Assembly: GCF_025060895.1 (NCBI RefSeq)
Contig: NZ_JANZKV010000187.1
Coordinates: 1 to 42,124 of the forward strand
Length of the DNA stretch: 42,124 nucleotides
Source: Stieleria sedimenti
Lineage (GTDB): Bacteria > Planctomycetota > Planctomycetia > Pirellulales > Pirellulaceae
Direction of reading: 5' to 3'
This document shows positions 1 through 7,950 of the stretch, piece after piece (positions within the stretch are counted from its first letter, which is position 1; the number at the start of each line of letters is the position of its first letter). The position numbers and the translations under genes are program-made. The notes under the pieces were generated by a model. It searched no databases and was not told where the DNA came from. It saw only the letters and a list, made by a program, of their open reading frames with translations.

Positions 1-7
1 TCTTCAG

Positions 8-88
8 ATGAGGGCCCGTAGGCTCGCGCCAAACGGCTGATATTCGTTTGACATCAGCCGGTTCGCGCCAGCGTCCGGGCCCCCTCAT
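8..88. repeat. Long imperfect palindrome, family A copy 1
   Basis: The arm at 8-41 is followed by an 11-nt loop and a complementary arm at 53-88. Both arms contain a CAGCCG core and a GGGCCC end. The same arm sequence, with the order of the arms reversed, occurs at 3639-3719. It lies beyond the 3' end of the minus-strand deacetylase gene. It resembles the REP-like palindromes found between genes in many bacteria; any terminator or structural role is inference. Confidence 0.75.
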
Positions 89-104
89 TCATGTTAACTT
101 AGCG

Positions 105-170
105 GTATTGGCCTTTAGGCGATCCACGGTCGCTGCGACGCAGCGACCGTGGGCGGCTAAAGCCCAATAC
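105..170. repeat. Palindromic intergenic repeat, family B copy 1
   Basis: An almost fully self-complementary 66-nt element. The centre at 128-148 is perfect, with GGTCGCTGCG and CGCAGCGACC arms around a single A. The outer arms (GTATTGG... and ...CCCAATAC) also pair. It ends 6 nt before the stop of the deacetylase gene. A near-identical right half recurs at 42064-42124, at the other end of the window. Confidence 0.8.
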
Positions 171-176
171 CAACAC

Positions 177-1166
177 TTACGCTTGTGCCATTCGTGTCCG
201 ACACGCTACCGCCTGGGCGTCGAGCGATCGCACTTGCTGGATCATGGTTTGCACGTTGAAGGTTCGGCCGTAACGTTGCAGTGCCCAGCGAACCAGTTCG
301 AGCTTTTCCGCCCGAGGCATTTTCATGCCGGGGAAGTAGGCCATGTCGGGATCATCTTCACACCCCAGAACATCGGGGGGATGCAGCAACAACGAAGGCG
401 TGGTGCCCGTCCATCGGCACAACCGCAACGCATTGCGGAGGTAGGATTTGGCCGCCAGTTTCGAAACACCGGCCAAGAACAGGAAGTAGCTGAAGTGAAT
501 CGGCGTGCGGGTCAACGGCATCACGGTCACCGGAATCTCCCACAACTGACTCGCATCGACCGTGCGACAGAAAGGGCGATTCGGATTCCGCATCGCGGCG
601 AATCCGCCATAGAGCTGCTTGGCTTTTTCTTTTTGCTCGCCCTTGAGCTTGGTTCGTGCCAGAAAGACCGCCCGGGCGATCGGCGCGACGGATGTCGGGA
701 AAACGGAAGCGTCATAGGCGTAATCCAGCTTCGCCAAAACTTGCAGGACATCATCGGGACACGAGAACCCCGGTCCACGAAACCCCCGTGGCTGAACACC
801 CAGCGAGGACGCGATGGCCTGGTGTGTCCCAGCGATTTCCGCGAAGATTTCTTCGCGATCCATGGTGTGCATCCACGGCAGATGATTCATCGAGTGATTT
901 GCGAACTCGACCGATTTCAACGTCTTGAACGAATCGACCGCCGCGGTGTCCCGCGCACAGCGGAGGTCGCGGCCGACGACAAACACGGTCAACGGTAAAT
1001 CGAGTTCACCGAGAAGGTCCACCATCCGCTCGGCGGCAATCGGCAGGTAGCTGGATGTCGATTCCCAGTCTTGGCGGCCGGCGGCGCGGAGGTAGGCCCA
1101 CTTGTTGTCGAAGTCGACCGACAGGCTGGCCGGGGGGCGTGCGTCTTTTCTAGCAGATGCGTTCAT
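177..1166 (-). CDS. Polysaccharide deacetylase (NodB-like, CE4 family)
   Basis: A 329-residue protein with the marks of a carbohydrate esterase 4 deacetylase. The first motif is SVDFDNKWAYL near the N-terminus (catalytic and metal aspartates). The metal-binding motif EFANHSMNH and the later motif RGFRGPGFSCP follow, and LLHPPD near the C-terminus supplies the late histidine. The family removes N- or O-acetyl groups from polysaccharides using a divalent metal. No signal peptide is visible, so it may act in the cytoplasm or on a lipid-linked intermediate. I chose the ATG at 1166: the reading frame stays open further upstream but there runs into the preceding gene. It lies 47 nt after a sugar transferase on the same strand, so the pair probably belongs to an exopolysaccharide operon that continues beyond this window. 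The exact substrate is unknown. Confidence 0.85.
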   Translation of the reverse strand: MNASARKDARPPASLSVDFDNKWAYLRAAGRQDWESTSSYLPIAAERMVDLLGELDLPLTVFVVGRDLRCARDTAAVDSFKTLKSVEFANHSMNHLPWMHTMDREEIFAEIAGTHQAIASSLGVQPRGFRGPGFSCPDDVLQVLAKLDYAYDASVFPTSVAPIARAVFLARTKLKGEQKEKAKQLYGGFAAMRNPNRPFCRTVDASQLWEIPVTVMPLTRTPIHFSYFLFLAGVSKLAAKSYLRNALRLCRWTGTTPSLLLHPPDVLGCEDDPDMAYFPGMKMPRAEKLELVRWALQRYGRTFNVQTMIQQVRSLDAQAVACRTRMAQA

Positions 1167-1213
1167 GCGTGTTTTCCGCTCGGACGCCTCATCGCGCCGC
1201 GGTACCGATGGAG

Positions 1214-2545
1214 CTACTCCCCCCCGCGTCCGGTCAATGGCACCAACGCGGTGCGAGCGATCAGCCACAGATCGCTCCACAGATCGTTGCGGTCGACGTA
1301 CTGCAAGTCCATCCGCATCCAGTCATCGAACGTTTCCGCCGCGGCCTTGTCGACTTGCCAATAACACGTCATGCCCGGCGGCACGTCCAAACGGCGGCGT
1401 TGCCAGTGATTGCAGGCGCGACTTTCATGCCAGGGCAGCGGCCGCGGCCCGACGAGCGACATGTCGCCACGCAGCACGTTGATGAACTGGGGCAGCTCGT
1501 CGATGCACGTCTTTCTCAACAGGTGCCCGATCGGCGTGACGCGGGGATCGTGCTTGATCTTGAACGCCGGGCCGTCGCGGTGGCTTTTCTGACGAAGCGC
1601 CGATTGTTTGCTTTCGGCGTCCACCTCCATCGTTCGCATTTTGTAGATCGTGAACGGCTTTCCCCCCATCCCCTCGCGGGTCTGCTTGAAAAATGCCGGT
1701 CCGGGGCTGGTCAGCTTGACCGCCACGGCCGCCACGACCAACACCGGGCTGACCAGGACCAGACCGATCGAAGCCCCGGCAAGATCAATCGCGCGCTTGG
1801 TCAAACGCCTCGCCAGCGGTCGATCGCTGAGGAGAGCTTCGCGGGTCTTAAAGGCGCTGTGCTTCGAACTGCGTGCCGTCCCGGTCGCCGTTGCCGTCCC
1901 GGTCGCCGTTGCCGTCCCGGTCGCCGTTGCCGTCCCGGTCGCTATTGCGGTCGCGTCCTCATCGCGAGACGTGATCTCAGGGGAGCGTGCCGTCTGTTGG
2001 CAAATGGCGGGACGCTGCTGGACGGCCAGGCCGAGCGTGTCGCTCGAGCTTCGATCGACACGCAGCCAGTTCGATTCCGTGGCATCCTCGCGGCGTCGTT
2101 TGCCGGCGCCGGTGGGCAGAGCGACATCGCGATCGGGGTCAAAGCCTTCGGGGTCATGCACGCTTACTGAAAGCGTCGCATTGATCTTCCGCGTTTCGCA
2201 CAAGCCGGCGAGTCGATCCAAAACGGATCGTCCGCCCATTTCGGGGGTATCGACCAGCAAGACGGCGAAGCGATCATTTCCCAGCTCGGCTTTCTGGTCG
2301 GTCAGGCGAACGTTTCGGTGCAAGATGCGAATCAATGCCCGCCGACGCGATTGCAGCTGCCGCCCGCCCGCCACGTCGATCGTGACAATGCAAAACGGAA
2401 TCGACCGTCGCGTCGCTCGGATGCGTTCGCGCGATACTTCCCGATTGAATTCCGTTCGTGTCAGCAGCAGCGAATCACCATCCCGAAGGACGGAGTTTCG
2501 AGACTGCAAACGATTGATCAGCGTGGCTAGCACGGCAAAGTCCAA
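1214..2545 (-). CDS. Sugar transferase (WbaP/EpsL type) with degenerate GGDEF-like N-terminal domain
   Basis: 443 residues in two parts. The C-terminal half, from about residue 246, is a bacterial sugar transferase (PF02397): a hydrophobic membrane segment (GLVLVSPVLVVAAVAVKL), then FTIYKMRTM, then DELPQFINVLRGDMSLVGPRP. Such enzymes move a sugar-1-phosphate from a nucleotide sugar to undecaprenyl phosphate, the first step of exopolysaccharide assembly. The N-terminal 160 residues look like a GGDEF domain fold (LTRTEFNREV, FCIVTIDV) whose signature reads LGNDRFAVLL instead of GGDEF, so cyclase activity is unlikely. A hexapeptide repeat (GTATAT) at residues about 199-223 joins the halves. The deacetylase gene follows 47 nt downstream. 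The family call is firm for the C-terminal half; the role of the N-terminal half as a regulatory domain is inference. Confidence 0.85.
   Translation of the reverse strand: MDFAVLATLINRLQSRNSVLRDGDSLLLTRTEFNREVSRERIRATRRSIPFCIVTIDVAGGRQLQSRRRALIRILHRNVRLTDQKAELGNDRFAVLLVDTPEMGGRSVLDRLAGLCETRKINATLSVSVHDPEGFDPDRDVALPTGAGKRRREDATESNWLRVDRSSSDTLGLAVQQRPAICQQTARSPEITSRDEDATAIATGTATATGTATATGTATATGTARSSKHSAFKTREALLSDRPLARRLTKRAIDLAGASIGLVLVSPVLVVAAVAVKLTSPGPAFFKQTREGMGGKPFTIYKMRTMEVDAESKQSALRQKSHRDGPAFKIKHDPRVTPIGHLLRKTCIDELPQFINVLRGDMSLVGPRPLPWHESRACNHWQRRRLDVPPGMTCYWQVDKAAAETFDDWMRMDLQYVDRNDLWSDLWLIARTALVPLTGRGGE
1878..1949. repeat. 18-bp in-frame minisatellite inside the sugar transferase gene
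   Basis: Three perfect 18-bp copies at 1878-1895, 1896-1913 and 1914-1931, plus a fourth with mismatches at 1932-1949. On the minus strand each copy encodes six residues of an Ala/Thr/Gly linker. Eighteen is a multiple of three, so copy-number changes would alter linker length without shifting the frame. Confidence 0.9.
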
Positions 2546-2858
2546 GCTCGTGTCACATCGCCCTCATCCATAAACGGCGATGTTGTGGAAAACGTGTTGT
2601 CGGCGGCGCCCATCCCGTGGCGCTTTGGTTCAGGTTATTGACTCGTGGTTGCTTCAGTTGATCGAGCGAGGCGCACCAAGCACACCCCCGTCGCCACCCT
2701 AGGCTAGTTATCCCGTGAAATCGGTCCAGGCGGTTTTCCAACAACGATCGTTGTAGTCCATGAACCAGCGAAAATGGTGACTGTTAAGCGGATTTTTACG
2801 GCAGGGCAATTTCTGTAACCTTATGCAACGCGTAAAGTCACGTAGCTTTACCCTCAAA
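2546..2858. other. Divergent intergenic region without a recognisable gene
   Basis: This 313-nt stretch separates the minus-strand sugar transferase from the plus-strand methyltransferase, so promoters for both should lie here. I found no coding sequence with recognisable protein character, no strong hairpin and no convincing -35/-10 pair. The part from about 2740 to 2880 is noticeably more AT-rich than its surroundings, which fits a promoter region. Confidence 0.4.
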
Positions 2859-3581
2859 ATGCAGTTTATTCTCGCGAGTATCACGTTGAACACACCCCAG
2901 CAGCCCGGCCGGTCGCCCCTGCTTCGAACCCTCGAACCGGAGCCCATGGATAATGAATCGGAGGTCCAGGAGTACCAGCAAATGGATCACGAGGGTGTCA
3001 ACGGCGCCTTTGTCGACGACTTGATCGCCGGGGGCACGGTCGGCCCTAAAGTCGTGGATCTGGGCTGCGGGACGGCGGCCATCCCCGTTTTGCTGTGCCA
3101 GCGTCTCAGTGAGATTGAGGTCCTGGGGGTCGATTGTTCGGTCGAAATGTTGGAGGCCGCCCGCATCGAGATCGAGCTCGGTTCGGTCACCGGACGCGTG
3201 TTCTTGGAGCACGCCGATTGCAAGGTGCTCGACGGGTTCCAAGACGATTCCGCCGACACCGTGATTTCCAACACGATGCTGCACCACGTCGCCGAGCCGG
3301 AACGCGTGATTGCCCAGGCGATCCGAATCCTGGCGCCGGGTGGACGCTTGTTTCTACGTGATCTTGCCCGGCCGGCCAGCGAAGCCGATGTCGAGGGGCT
3401 GGTCGATCTGCACGCCGCCGGGGAATCGGACTACGGTCGGCAATTGCTGCGACAATCCCTGCACGCGGCGTTGACCGCTGACGAGGCGGCGGACATTCTG
3501 GCCGGTTTCGGTGTGCCCTCCGAAGCGGTCCGCATGACCAGCGATCGACACTGGACACTCGATTGGATCAAGACGAAGTGA
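2859..3581 (+). CDS. Class I SAM-dependent methyltransferase
   Basis: About 240 residues with the class I methyltransferase fold. The SAM-binding motif is VVDLGCGTAAIPVLLC. The following acidic loop is VDCSVEMLEAARIE, and motif II/III reads ISNTMLHHVAEPERVI, then LAPGGRLFLRDLARP. This type (Methyltransf_11/25) acts on small molecules, but the substrate cannot be told from sequence. The start is uncertain. ATG 2859 is used because RTLEPEPMD, which looks like part of the conserved N-terminus, must be included. ATG 2823, TTG 2886 and ATG 2946 are alternatives, and none has a clear ribosome binding site. The gene stands alone between the divergent exopolysaccharide genes and lepA. Confidence 0.8.
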   Translation: MQFILASITLNTPQQPGRSPLLRTLEPEPMDNESEVQEYQQMDHEGVNGAFVDDLIAGGTVGPKVVDLGCGTAAIPVLLCQRLSEIEVLGVDCSVEMLEAARIEIELGSVTGRVFLEHADCKVLDGFQDDSADTVISNTMLHHVAEPERVIAQAIRILAPGGRLFLRDLARPASEADVEGLVDLHAAGESDYGRQLLRQSLHAALTADEAADILAGFGVPSEAVRMTSDRHWTLDWIKTK

Positions 3582-3638
3582 CGCGTGGTCGGCAACGCTA
3601 TCGGGGGTAGCGGAACTCGCCAGCGGTCGGTCGATTGA

Positions 3639-3719
3639 ATCAGCCGTTTGGCGCGAGCTACGGGCCCTGGTGTGTTTTCTTCGTGCTCCAGGCCCGTACG
3701 TGAGCGCGAAACGGCTGAT
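3639..3719. repeat. Long imperfect palindrome, family A copy 2
   Basis: The arms at 3639-3670 and 3688-3719 are largely complementary around a 17-nt loop. The arm begins ATCAGCCGTTTGGCGCGAG and runs to GGGCCC, matching the arms at 8-88. The orientation is opposite: here the CAGCCG ends are at the base of the stem, while at 8-88 they face the loop. It lies between the methyltransferase and lepA. Confidence 0.75.
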
Positions 3720-3722
3720 CCC

Positions 3723-3773
3723 ATGTGTGATCGGATTAAATGTGTGTTCGGATCAAATGTGTGATCGGATTAA
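3723..3773. repeat. Three tandem 17-bp repeats upstream of lepA
   Basis: Three head-to-tail copies at 3723-3739, 3740-3756 and 3757-3773. Copies 1 and 3 are identical (ATGTGTGATCGGATTAA); copy 2 differs at two positions. They begin 4 nt after the family A palindrome and end about 180 nt before the lepA start. The rest of 3582-3956 holds nothing I can identify. Iteron-like protein binding sites are possible, but no regulator is known. Confidence 0.8.
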
Positions 3774-3956
3774 ATCGACAGGCCGCGAGCCCAATGCCAC
3801 CGACAGAGACACCCAACGGGGTGTTTTCGATTGGCGGTCGAGCACAAGCCCTTCGGTGGCAAAGCAGGCATCGAATCCCTGTTGGTTGTCGCCCCGATCC
3901 ACTAGGATCTAAAGCGTGAACGTTACTCTCGCTTCTTTGTCGCAAGACCCCGGCGC

Positions 3957-5753
3957 ATGAAACAAATTCGGAACTTCTGCATCATCGCCCACATCGATCA
4001 TGGAAAGTCGACCTTGGCCGACCGCTTGATCCAGGCTTGCGGCGGCGTCACCCAGCGTGAGTTCCACGACCAGATGCTCGACTCGATGGATATCGAGCGG
4101 GAGCGTGGCATCACGATCAAGAGCAACACGATCACGCTTGCCTACATCGCGCCGGACGGTCAGGAGTATCAATTGAACCTGATCGACACTCCCGGCCACG
4201 TGGATTTTTCACATGAAGTCCGGCGATCGTTGATGGCCTGCGAGGGGGCGTTGATGGTCGTCGATGCGTCGCAGGGTGTCGAAGCGCAAACGGTGGCCAA
4301 CCTCTATCTGGCGATGGAATACGATCTGGAACTGCTGCCGGTGATCAACAAGATCGATCTGCCGGCGGCGGATGTCGACCGCGTCCGTGAGGAGATCGAC
4401 GCCGACTTGGGGCTCGATCCGTTTGCGGCGATCCCGGTGTCGGCCAAGACCGGCCAAGGCATCGGCGACGTCCTGGCGGGCATCGTCGAGCATTTGCCGC
4501 CGCCCAAAGGTGATCCCGACGCGCCGCTCAAAGCGTTGGTCTTTGACGCCCATTTTGACAAGTACCGCGGAGTCATCTTGCAGTGCCGCGTGATGGACGG
4601 GACGTTGAAATCGGGGCAGACGATTCACTTCATGCACGGCGGTCGTGACTACAAGGTCGACGAACTGGGATACAACCAATTCAAACTGAATCCCCGCAAA
4701 CAACTTTCCGCCGGCGAAGTCGGCTACATCGTCGCCGGCGTGAAGAGTGTTCAGGACATCGAGATCGGCGACACCATCACCCTGCTCGATCGTCCCGCGA
4801 CCGACCCCATCCCGGGCTATCAACCGGCCAAACCCGTCGTCTTTTCGTCGGTCTACCCGATGAGCACCGATGAGTACCAGGATTTAACCAAGGCGCTCGA
4901 CAAACTGGCGATCAACGATGCGGCGCTGACCTTCGAGAAAGACTCCTCGGCTGCACTCGGGTTTGGGTTCCGCTGTGGCTTTCTCGGGTTGCTTCACTTG
5001 GATGTGATCCAAGAGCGATTGCAGCGCGAGTTTGACATCGGCTTGGTCATCTCGGCGCCTTCGGTCAAATACAACCTAAAGCTCAAGGACGGATCGACCA
5101 TCGACGTCGACAACCCTTCCTATTGGCCCGACCCGACCAATATCGACTCGGCAACCGAACCCTACATCAAGGCTTCGATCCTGACGCCGGAAGAGTTCGT
5201 CGGACCGGTGATGGAGTTGTGCCGAGAACATCGCTCGGAAAGCCAGACGATGAACTATCTGTCGGCGGGTCGAATCGAAGTGTCCAGCGAGATGCCGCTC
5301 GGTGAGGTCCTGTTCGATTTCTACGGCAAACTCAAGATGATCACACGGGGCTACGGATCGTTTGACTACGAGCAGATCGAGTATCGAAAGACCGACGTTG
5401 TGAAAGTCGATATCCTGGTCAACAAAGAACCGATCGACGCGTTGGCCTACCTGGTTCACCGAGACAAGGCGCGGGCACGTGCCCTGCATTATTGCGAGCA
5501 GCTTGCCGAAGCGATCCCACGCCACCAATTCAAAATCCCCATCCAAGGCGCGATCGGCGGTACGATCATCGCCCGAGCGACGATTCAGCCGTATCGAAAA
5601 GACGTGACCGCAAAACTGTACGGCGGCGACGTGACTCGAAAAAAGAAATTGCTCGAAAAACAAAAGAAGGGTAAGGCGAAAATGAAGCAATTCGGCAGCG
5701 TCAACATCCCCCAAAAAGCCTTCGTCTCGGTGCTTCGAGCGGATAAGGATTGA
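3957..5753 (+). CDS. lepA: Elongation factor 4 (LepA), ribosome back-translocating GTPase
   Basis: 598 residues, the usual LepA length. The N-terminus MKQIRNFCIIAHIDHGKSTL carries the G1 P-loop. Switch II (LIDTPGHVDF) and the guanine-specificity motif NKIDLP follow. The EF-G-like domains and the LepA-specific C-terminal domain, with the basic tail KKKLLEKQKKGKAKMKQFG, complete the protein. EF4 binds ribosomes, and the family is linked to back-translocation, initiation and translation under ionic stress. ATG 3957 aligns directly with the family start. Its stop codon TGA overlaps the TTG start of the following aminotransferase gene, so the two are probably translationally coupled. This is one of the most certain calls in the window. 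Confidence 0.98.
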   Translation: MKQIRNFCIIAHIDHGKSTLADRLIQACGGVTQREFHDQMLDSMDIERERGITIKSNTITLAYIAPDGQEYQLNLIDTPGHVDFSHEVRRSLMACEGALMVVDASQGVEAQTVANLYLAMEYDLELLPVINKIDLPAADVDRVREEIDADLGLDPFAAIPVSAKTGQGIGDVLAGIVEHLPPPKGDPDAPLKALVFDAHFDKYRGVILQCRVMDGTLKSGQTIHFMHGGRDYKVDELGYNQFKLNPRKQLSAGEVGYIVAGVKSVQDIEIGDTITLLDRPATDPIPGYQPAKPVVFSSVYPMSTDEYQDLTKALDKLAINDAALTFEKDSSAALGFGFRCGFLGLLHLDVIQERLQREFDIGLVISAPSVKYNLKLKDGSTIDVDNPSYWPDPTNIDSATEPYIKASILTPEEFVGPVMELCREHRSESQTMNYLSAGRIEVSSEMPLGEVLFDFYGKLKMITRGYGSFDYEQIEYRKTDVVKVDILVNKEPIDALAYLVHRDKARARALHYCEQLAEAIPRHQFKIPIQGAIGGTIIARATIQPYRKDVTAKLYGGDVTRKKKLLEKQKKGKAKMKQFGSVNIPQKAFVSVLRADKD

Positions 5754-6943
5754 CCGGACTCAGGACTCGAGCTGCAGTGATCGCCAATCGAATTCAACAA
5801 GTACAAGACCCCGTCATTCCGATCGTGGGACGATGGACGAGCGAACATCCCGGAACCATTTCGCTGGGCCAGGGCGTGGTGCACTACGCGCCGCCGCAGG
5901 AAGTGTTTCGGGCGGTTGCCGAATCCGCCCATCCCGGTCGCGGTTTGGATCGTTATGGACCGGTCGCCGGAAATGACCCGCTGATCGAAGCGATCGAAAA
6001 GAAACTGATCGCCGAAAACGAAATCGATCCGATCGCCGATCAATCGTCCGTCGTCTGCACGGCCGGTTCCAACATGGGTTTCCTCCATGCCATCCTGGCG
6101 ATCGCCGAGATCGGTGACGAGATCATCTTGTTGGGCCCGTATTACTTCAATCATCACATGGCAATCGAGATCGCCGGTTGCCGCCCCGTCGTCGTTCCGA
6201 CCGATCGCGAAAACCAACCCGACCTCGATGCGATCGCCCAGGCGATCACACCACGCACCAAAGCCGTCGTCACTGTTTCACCCAACAATCCGACGGGAGC
6301 GGTTTATTCAAAAGACGATCTCGCGGAGATCAACCTGATGTGTGCCGCCCGCGGGCTGTACCATCTTTCAGACGAGGCCTACGAGTACTTCACGCACGAC
6401 GGTGTGCGACACTATTCGCCCGGATCCGCCATCGGCGCGAGCGAACACACAATTTCGCTGTTCTCACTTTCCAAGGCCTATGGGATGGCGGGCTGGCGGA
6501 TCGGCTACTCGGTCGTCCCGAATCATCTGCTGGTGGGAATCAAAAAGATCCAAGACACCAATTTGATCTGTCCCCCGGTCATCTGCCAGGTCGCCGCAGC
6601 CGCGGCGCTGCACGTCGGATCGCAGTGGTGCCGAACGCAAATCACCGGATTGACCGCCGTCCGCGATGCGACGCTGCAAACGTTGTCCGAGCTCGGGGAC
6701 CGAGTTCAGTTCGCGGTTCCTCAAGGCGCGTTTTATGTCTTGTTCCAATTACAGACCGATCAGTCCGACATGGCATTGGTGGAAACACTGATTCGACAAT
6801 TCGGAGTCGCCGTCTTGCCGGGCAGCGCATTTGGTGAGTCGAAAAGCTGCACCCTGCGTCTTTCGTATGGGGCGCTCGATCCGGCATCCGTCAGCGAAGG
6901 CGTGGGGCGTCTCCGCGACGGCCTCGCCACACTTCTTTCATGA
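5750..6943 (+). CDS. Class I/II PLP aminotransferase (probable glutamine/methionine transaminase type)
   Basis: 397 residues of fold-type I aminotransferase. Visible motifs are SLGQGVVHYAPP near the N-terminus, VSPNNPTGAVY, the SDEAYEYF motif, and SLSKAYGMAGWRIGY with the PLP-binding lysine (K242 counted from TTG 5750). A C-terminal arginine region reads CTLRLSYG. The TTG start overlaps the lepA stop (TTGA); an in-frame GTG at 5777 is an alternative and would give a start closer to IANRIQQVQDPV. The stop overlaps the omega-amidase start by ATGA. That neighbour suggests a glutamine-using transaminase, whose alpha-ketoglutaramate product the amidase hydrolyses, as in methionine salvage. The substrate is inference; the aminotransferase family is not. 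Confidence 0.88.
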   Translation: MTGLRTRAAVIANRIQQVQDPVIPIVGRWTSEHPGTISLGQGVVHYAPPQEVFRAVAESAHPGRGLDRYGPVAGNDPLIEAIEKKLIAENEIDPIADQSSVVCTAGSNMGFLHAILAIAEIGDEIILLGPYYFNHHMAIEIAGCRPVVVPTDRENQPDLDAIAQAITPRTKAVVTVSPNNPTGAVYSKDDLAEINLMCAARGLYHLSDEAYEYFTHDGVRHYSPGSAIGASEHTISLFSLSKAYGMAGWRIGYSVVPNHLLVGIKKIQDTNLICPPVICQVAAAAALHVGSQWCRTQITGLTAVRDATLQTLSELGDRVQFAVPQGAFYVLFQLQTDQSDMALVETLIRQFGVAVLPGSAFGESKSCTLRLSYGALDPASVSEGVGRLRDGLATLLS

Positions 6944-7767
6944 ACCGGTTACCAACGATGCAGATTGCCGCCGTCCAATTGAACATGGCTTGGGAAGACA
7001 AAGCCGCCAATCACCAGCGTCTTCGCGACTTGCTCTCAGCCGCCAAGATCCAGCCGGGCGCGCTGGTGATCGTCCCGGAGATGTTTGAAACGGGATTCAG
7101 CATGAACGTGCAGGTGACCGCACAAAGCGAAGCCCGCGAAGGCGAAGCGTTGCTGCGAGATCTGGCGCGACAGTACGATGTCGCCATGATGGGCGGCGTT
7201 GCGAGCCCCGTCAGAGAAGGTCGCTCAAGCAATCAATGCGTGGTCTTCGCCCCCGACGGGACACAGTTGGCACGCTATCAAAAAATGCATCCGTTTTCGT
7301 TTACCGGTGAAGCCAACCATTACACCGCCGGCACGTCTCCGGTCGTGTTTCAATGGCAGGGCGTCAAGATCACTCCCTTCATCTGCTACGACCTCCGCTT
7401 TCCCGAAATCTTTCGGCCGGCGATCCTCCGCGGCGCAGAACTGATCACCGTGATCGCCTGCTGGCCCGCCGTCCGCAGCGAACACTGGGTGCGACTTCTG
7501 CAAGCCCGAGCGATCGAAAATTTGGCGCCCGTCGTGGGAGTGAATCGCTGTGGCGAAGAACCGAAGCTGAAGTTCGACGGCCGAAGCTGTGCCTTCGATC
7601 ACATGGGAAACCCGCTCTTTGAAGCCTCTGACCAAGAGCAAGTCATCATCACCGAAATCGATCTCGAAGCGGCACGGCGGTGGCGCTCAAAATTTCCCGC
7701 CTTGCAAGACATCACGGGTGTCGACGATTCGTCCGTTCTCGACCAATCGACGCCGAGCGGAAAATAA
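6940..7767 (+). CDS. Omega-amidase / carbon-nitrogen hydrolase (Nit2/YafV type)
   Basis: 275 residues of the nitrilase superfamily. The catalytic triad is visible: Glu47 in VIVPEMFETGFSM, Lys115 in ARYQKMHPF and Cys149 in FICYDLRFPE. The N-terminus with AWEDKAAN and the TGFSM motif resembles omega-amidases of the YafV type, which hydrolyse alpha-ketoglutaramate or alpha-ketosuccinamate to the keto acid and ammonia. The ATG overlaps the aminotransferase stop (ATGA); ATG 6958 is a possible second start. Together the two enzymes would make transamination from glutamine irreversible. Other amide substrates cannot be excluded. Confidence 0.87.
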   Translation: MNRLPTMQIAAVQLNMAWEDKAANHQRLRDLLSAAKIQPGALVIVPEMFETGFSMNVQVTAQSEAREGEALLRDLARQYDVAMMGGVASPVREGRSSNQCVVFAPDGTQLARYQKMHPFSFTGEANHYTAGTSPVVFQWQGVKITPFICYDLRFPEIFRPAILRGAELITVIACWPAVRSEHWVRLLQARAIENLAPVVGVNRCGEEPKLKFDGRSCAFDHMGNPLFEASDQEQVIITEIDLEAARRWRSKFPALQDITGVDDSSVLDQSTPSGK

Positions 7768-7783
7768 GTGTCGGATCTAGCGA

Positions 7784-7806
7784 GTGGGATAGGCTTCCAG
7801 CCTGTC
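7784..7806. repeat. Single degenerate copy of the family D repeat
   Basis: GTGGGATAGGCTTCCAGCC at this site matches, with a few changes, the unit GTGGCGTAAGCTTCCAGC found in tandem at 19993-20068 and inverted at 18421-18554. It lies just downstream of the omega-amidase stop. Confidence 0.5.
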
Positions 7807-7905
7807 ATTGGAGCGTCGACCGGTCGTCGCTGCGAGACCGCCACGCATCGATGCGTCCGAATTGCGTTGCGCGATGTGTGTTCGCCGCGTGCCTTGGCAG
7901 GGCAC

Positions 7906-7911
7906 TATAAT
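7906..7911 (+). promoter_or_regulatory. Candidate -10 box for dps
   Basis: A perfect TATAAT lies 39 nt before the dps start codon. A weak -35 candidate (TTCGCC, 7881-7886) sits 19 nt upstream, longer than the usual 17. An AAGGA ribosome binding site follows at 7938-7942. A vegetative promoter is plausible; no operator for a peroxide or iron regulator is obvious. Confidence 0.4.
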
Positions 7912-7950
7912 GCAGCGTTGATTATCAGTTTTTCGTGAAGGAAACCCAAA

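Noticed and set aside
48-998. Plus-strand open frame opposite the deacetylase
   Set aside because: It is antisense to a protein with full CE4 motifs and shows no domain character.
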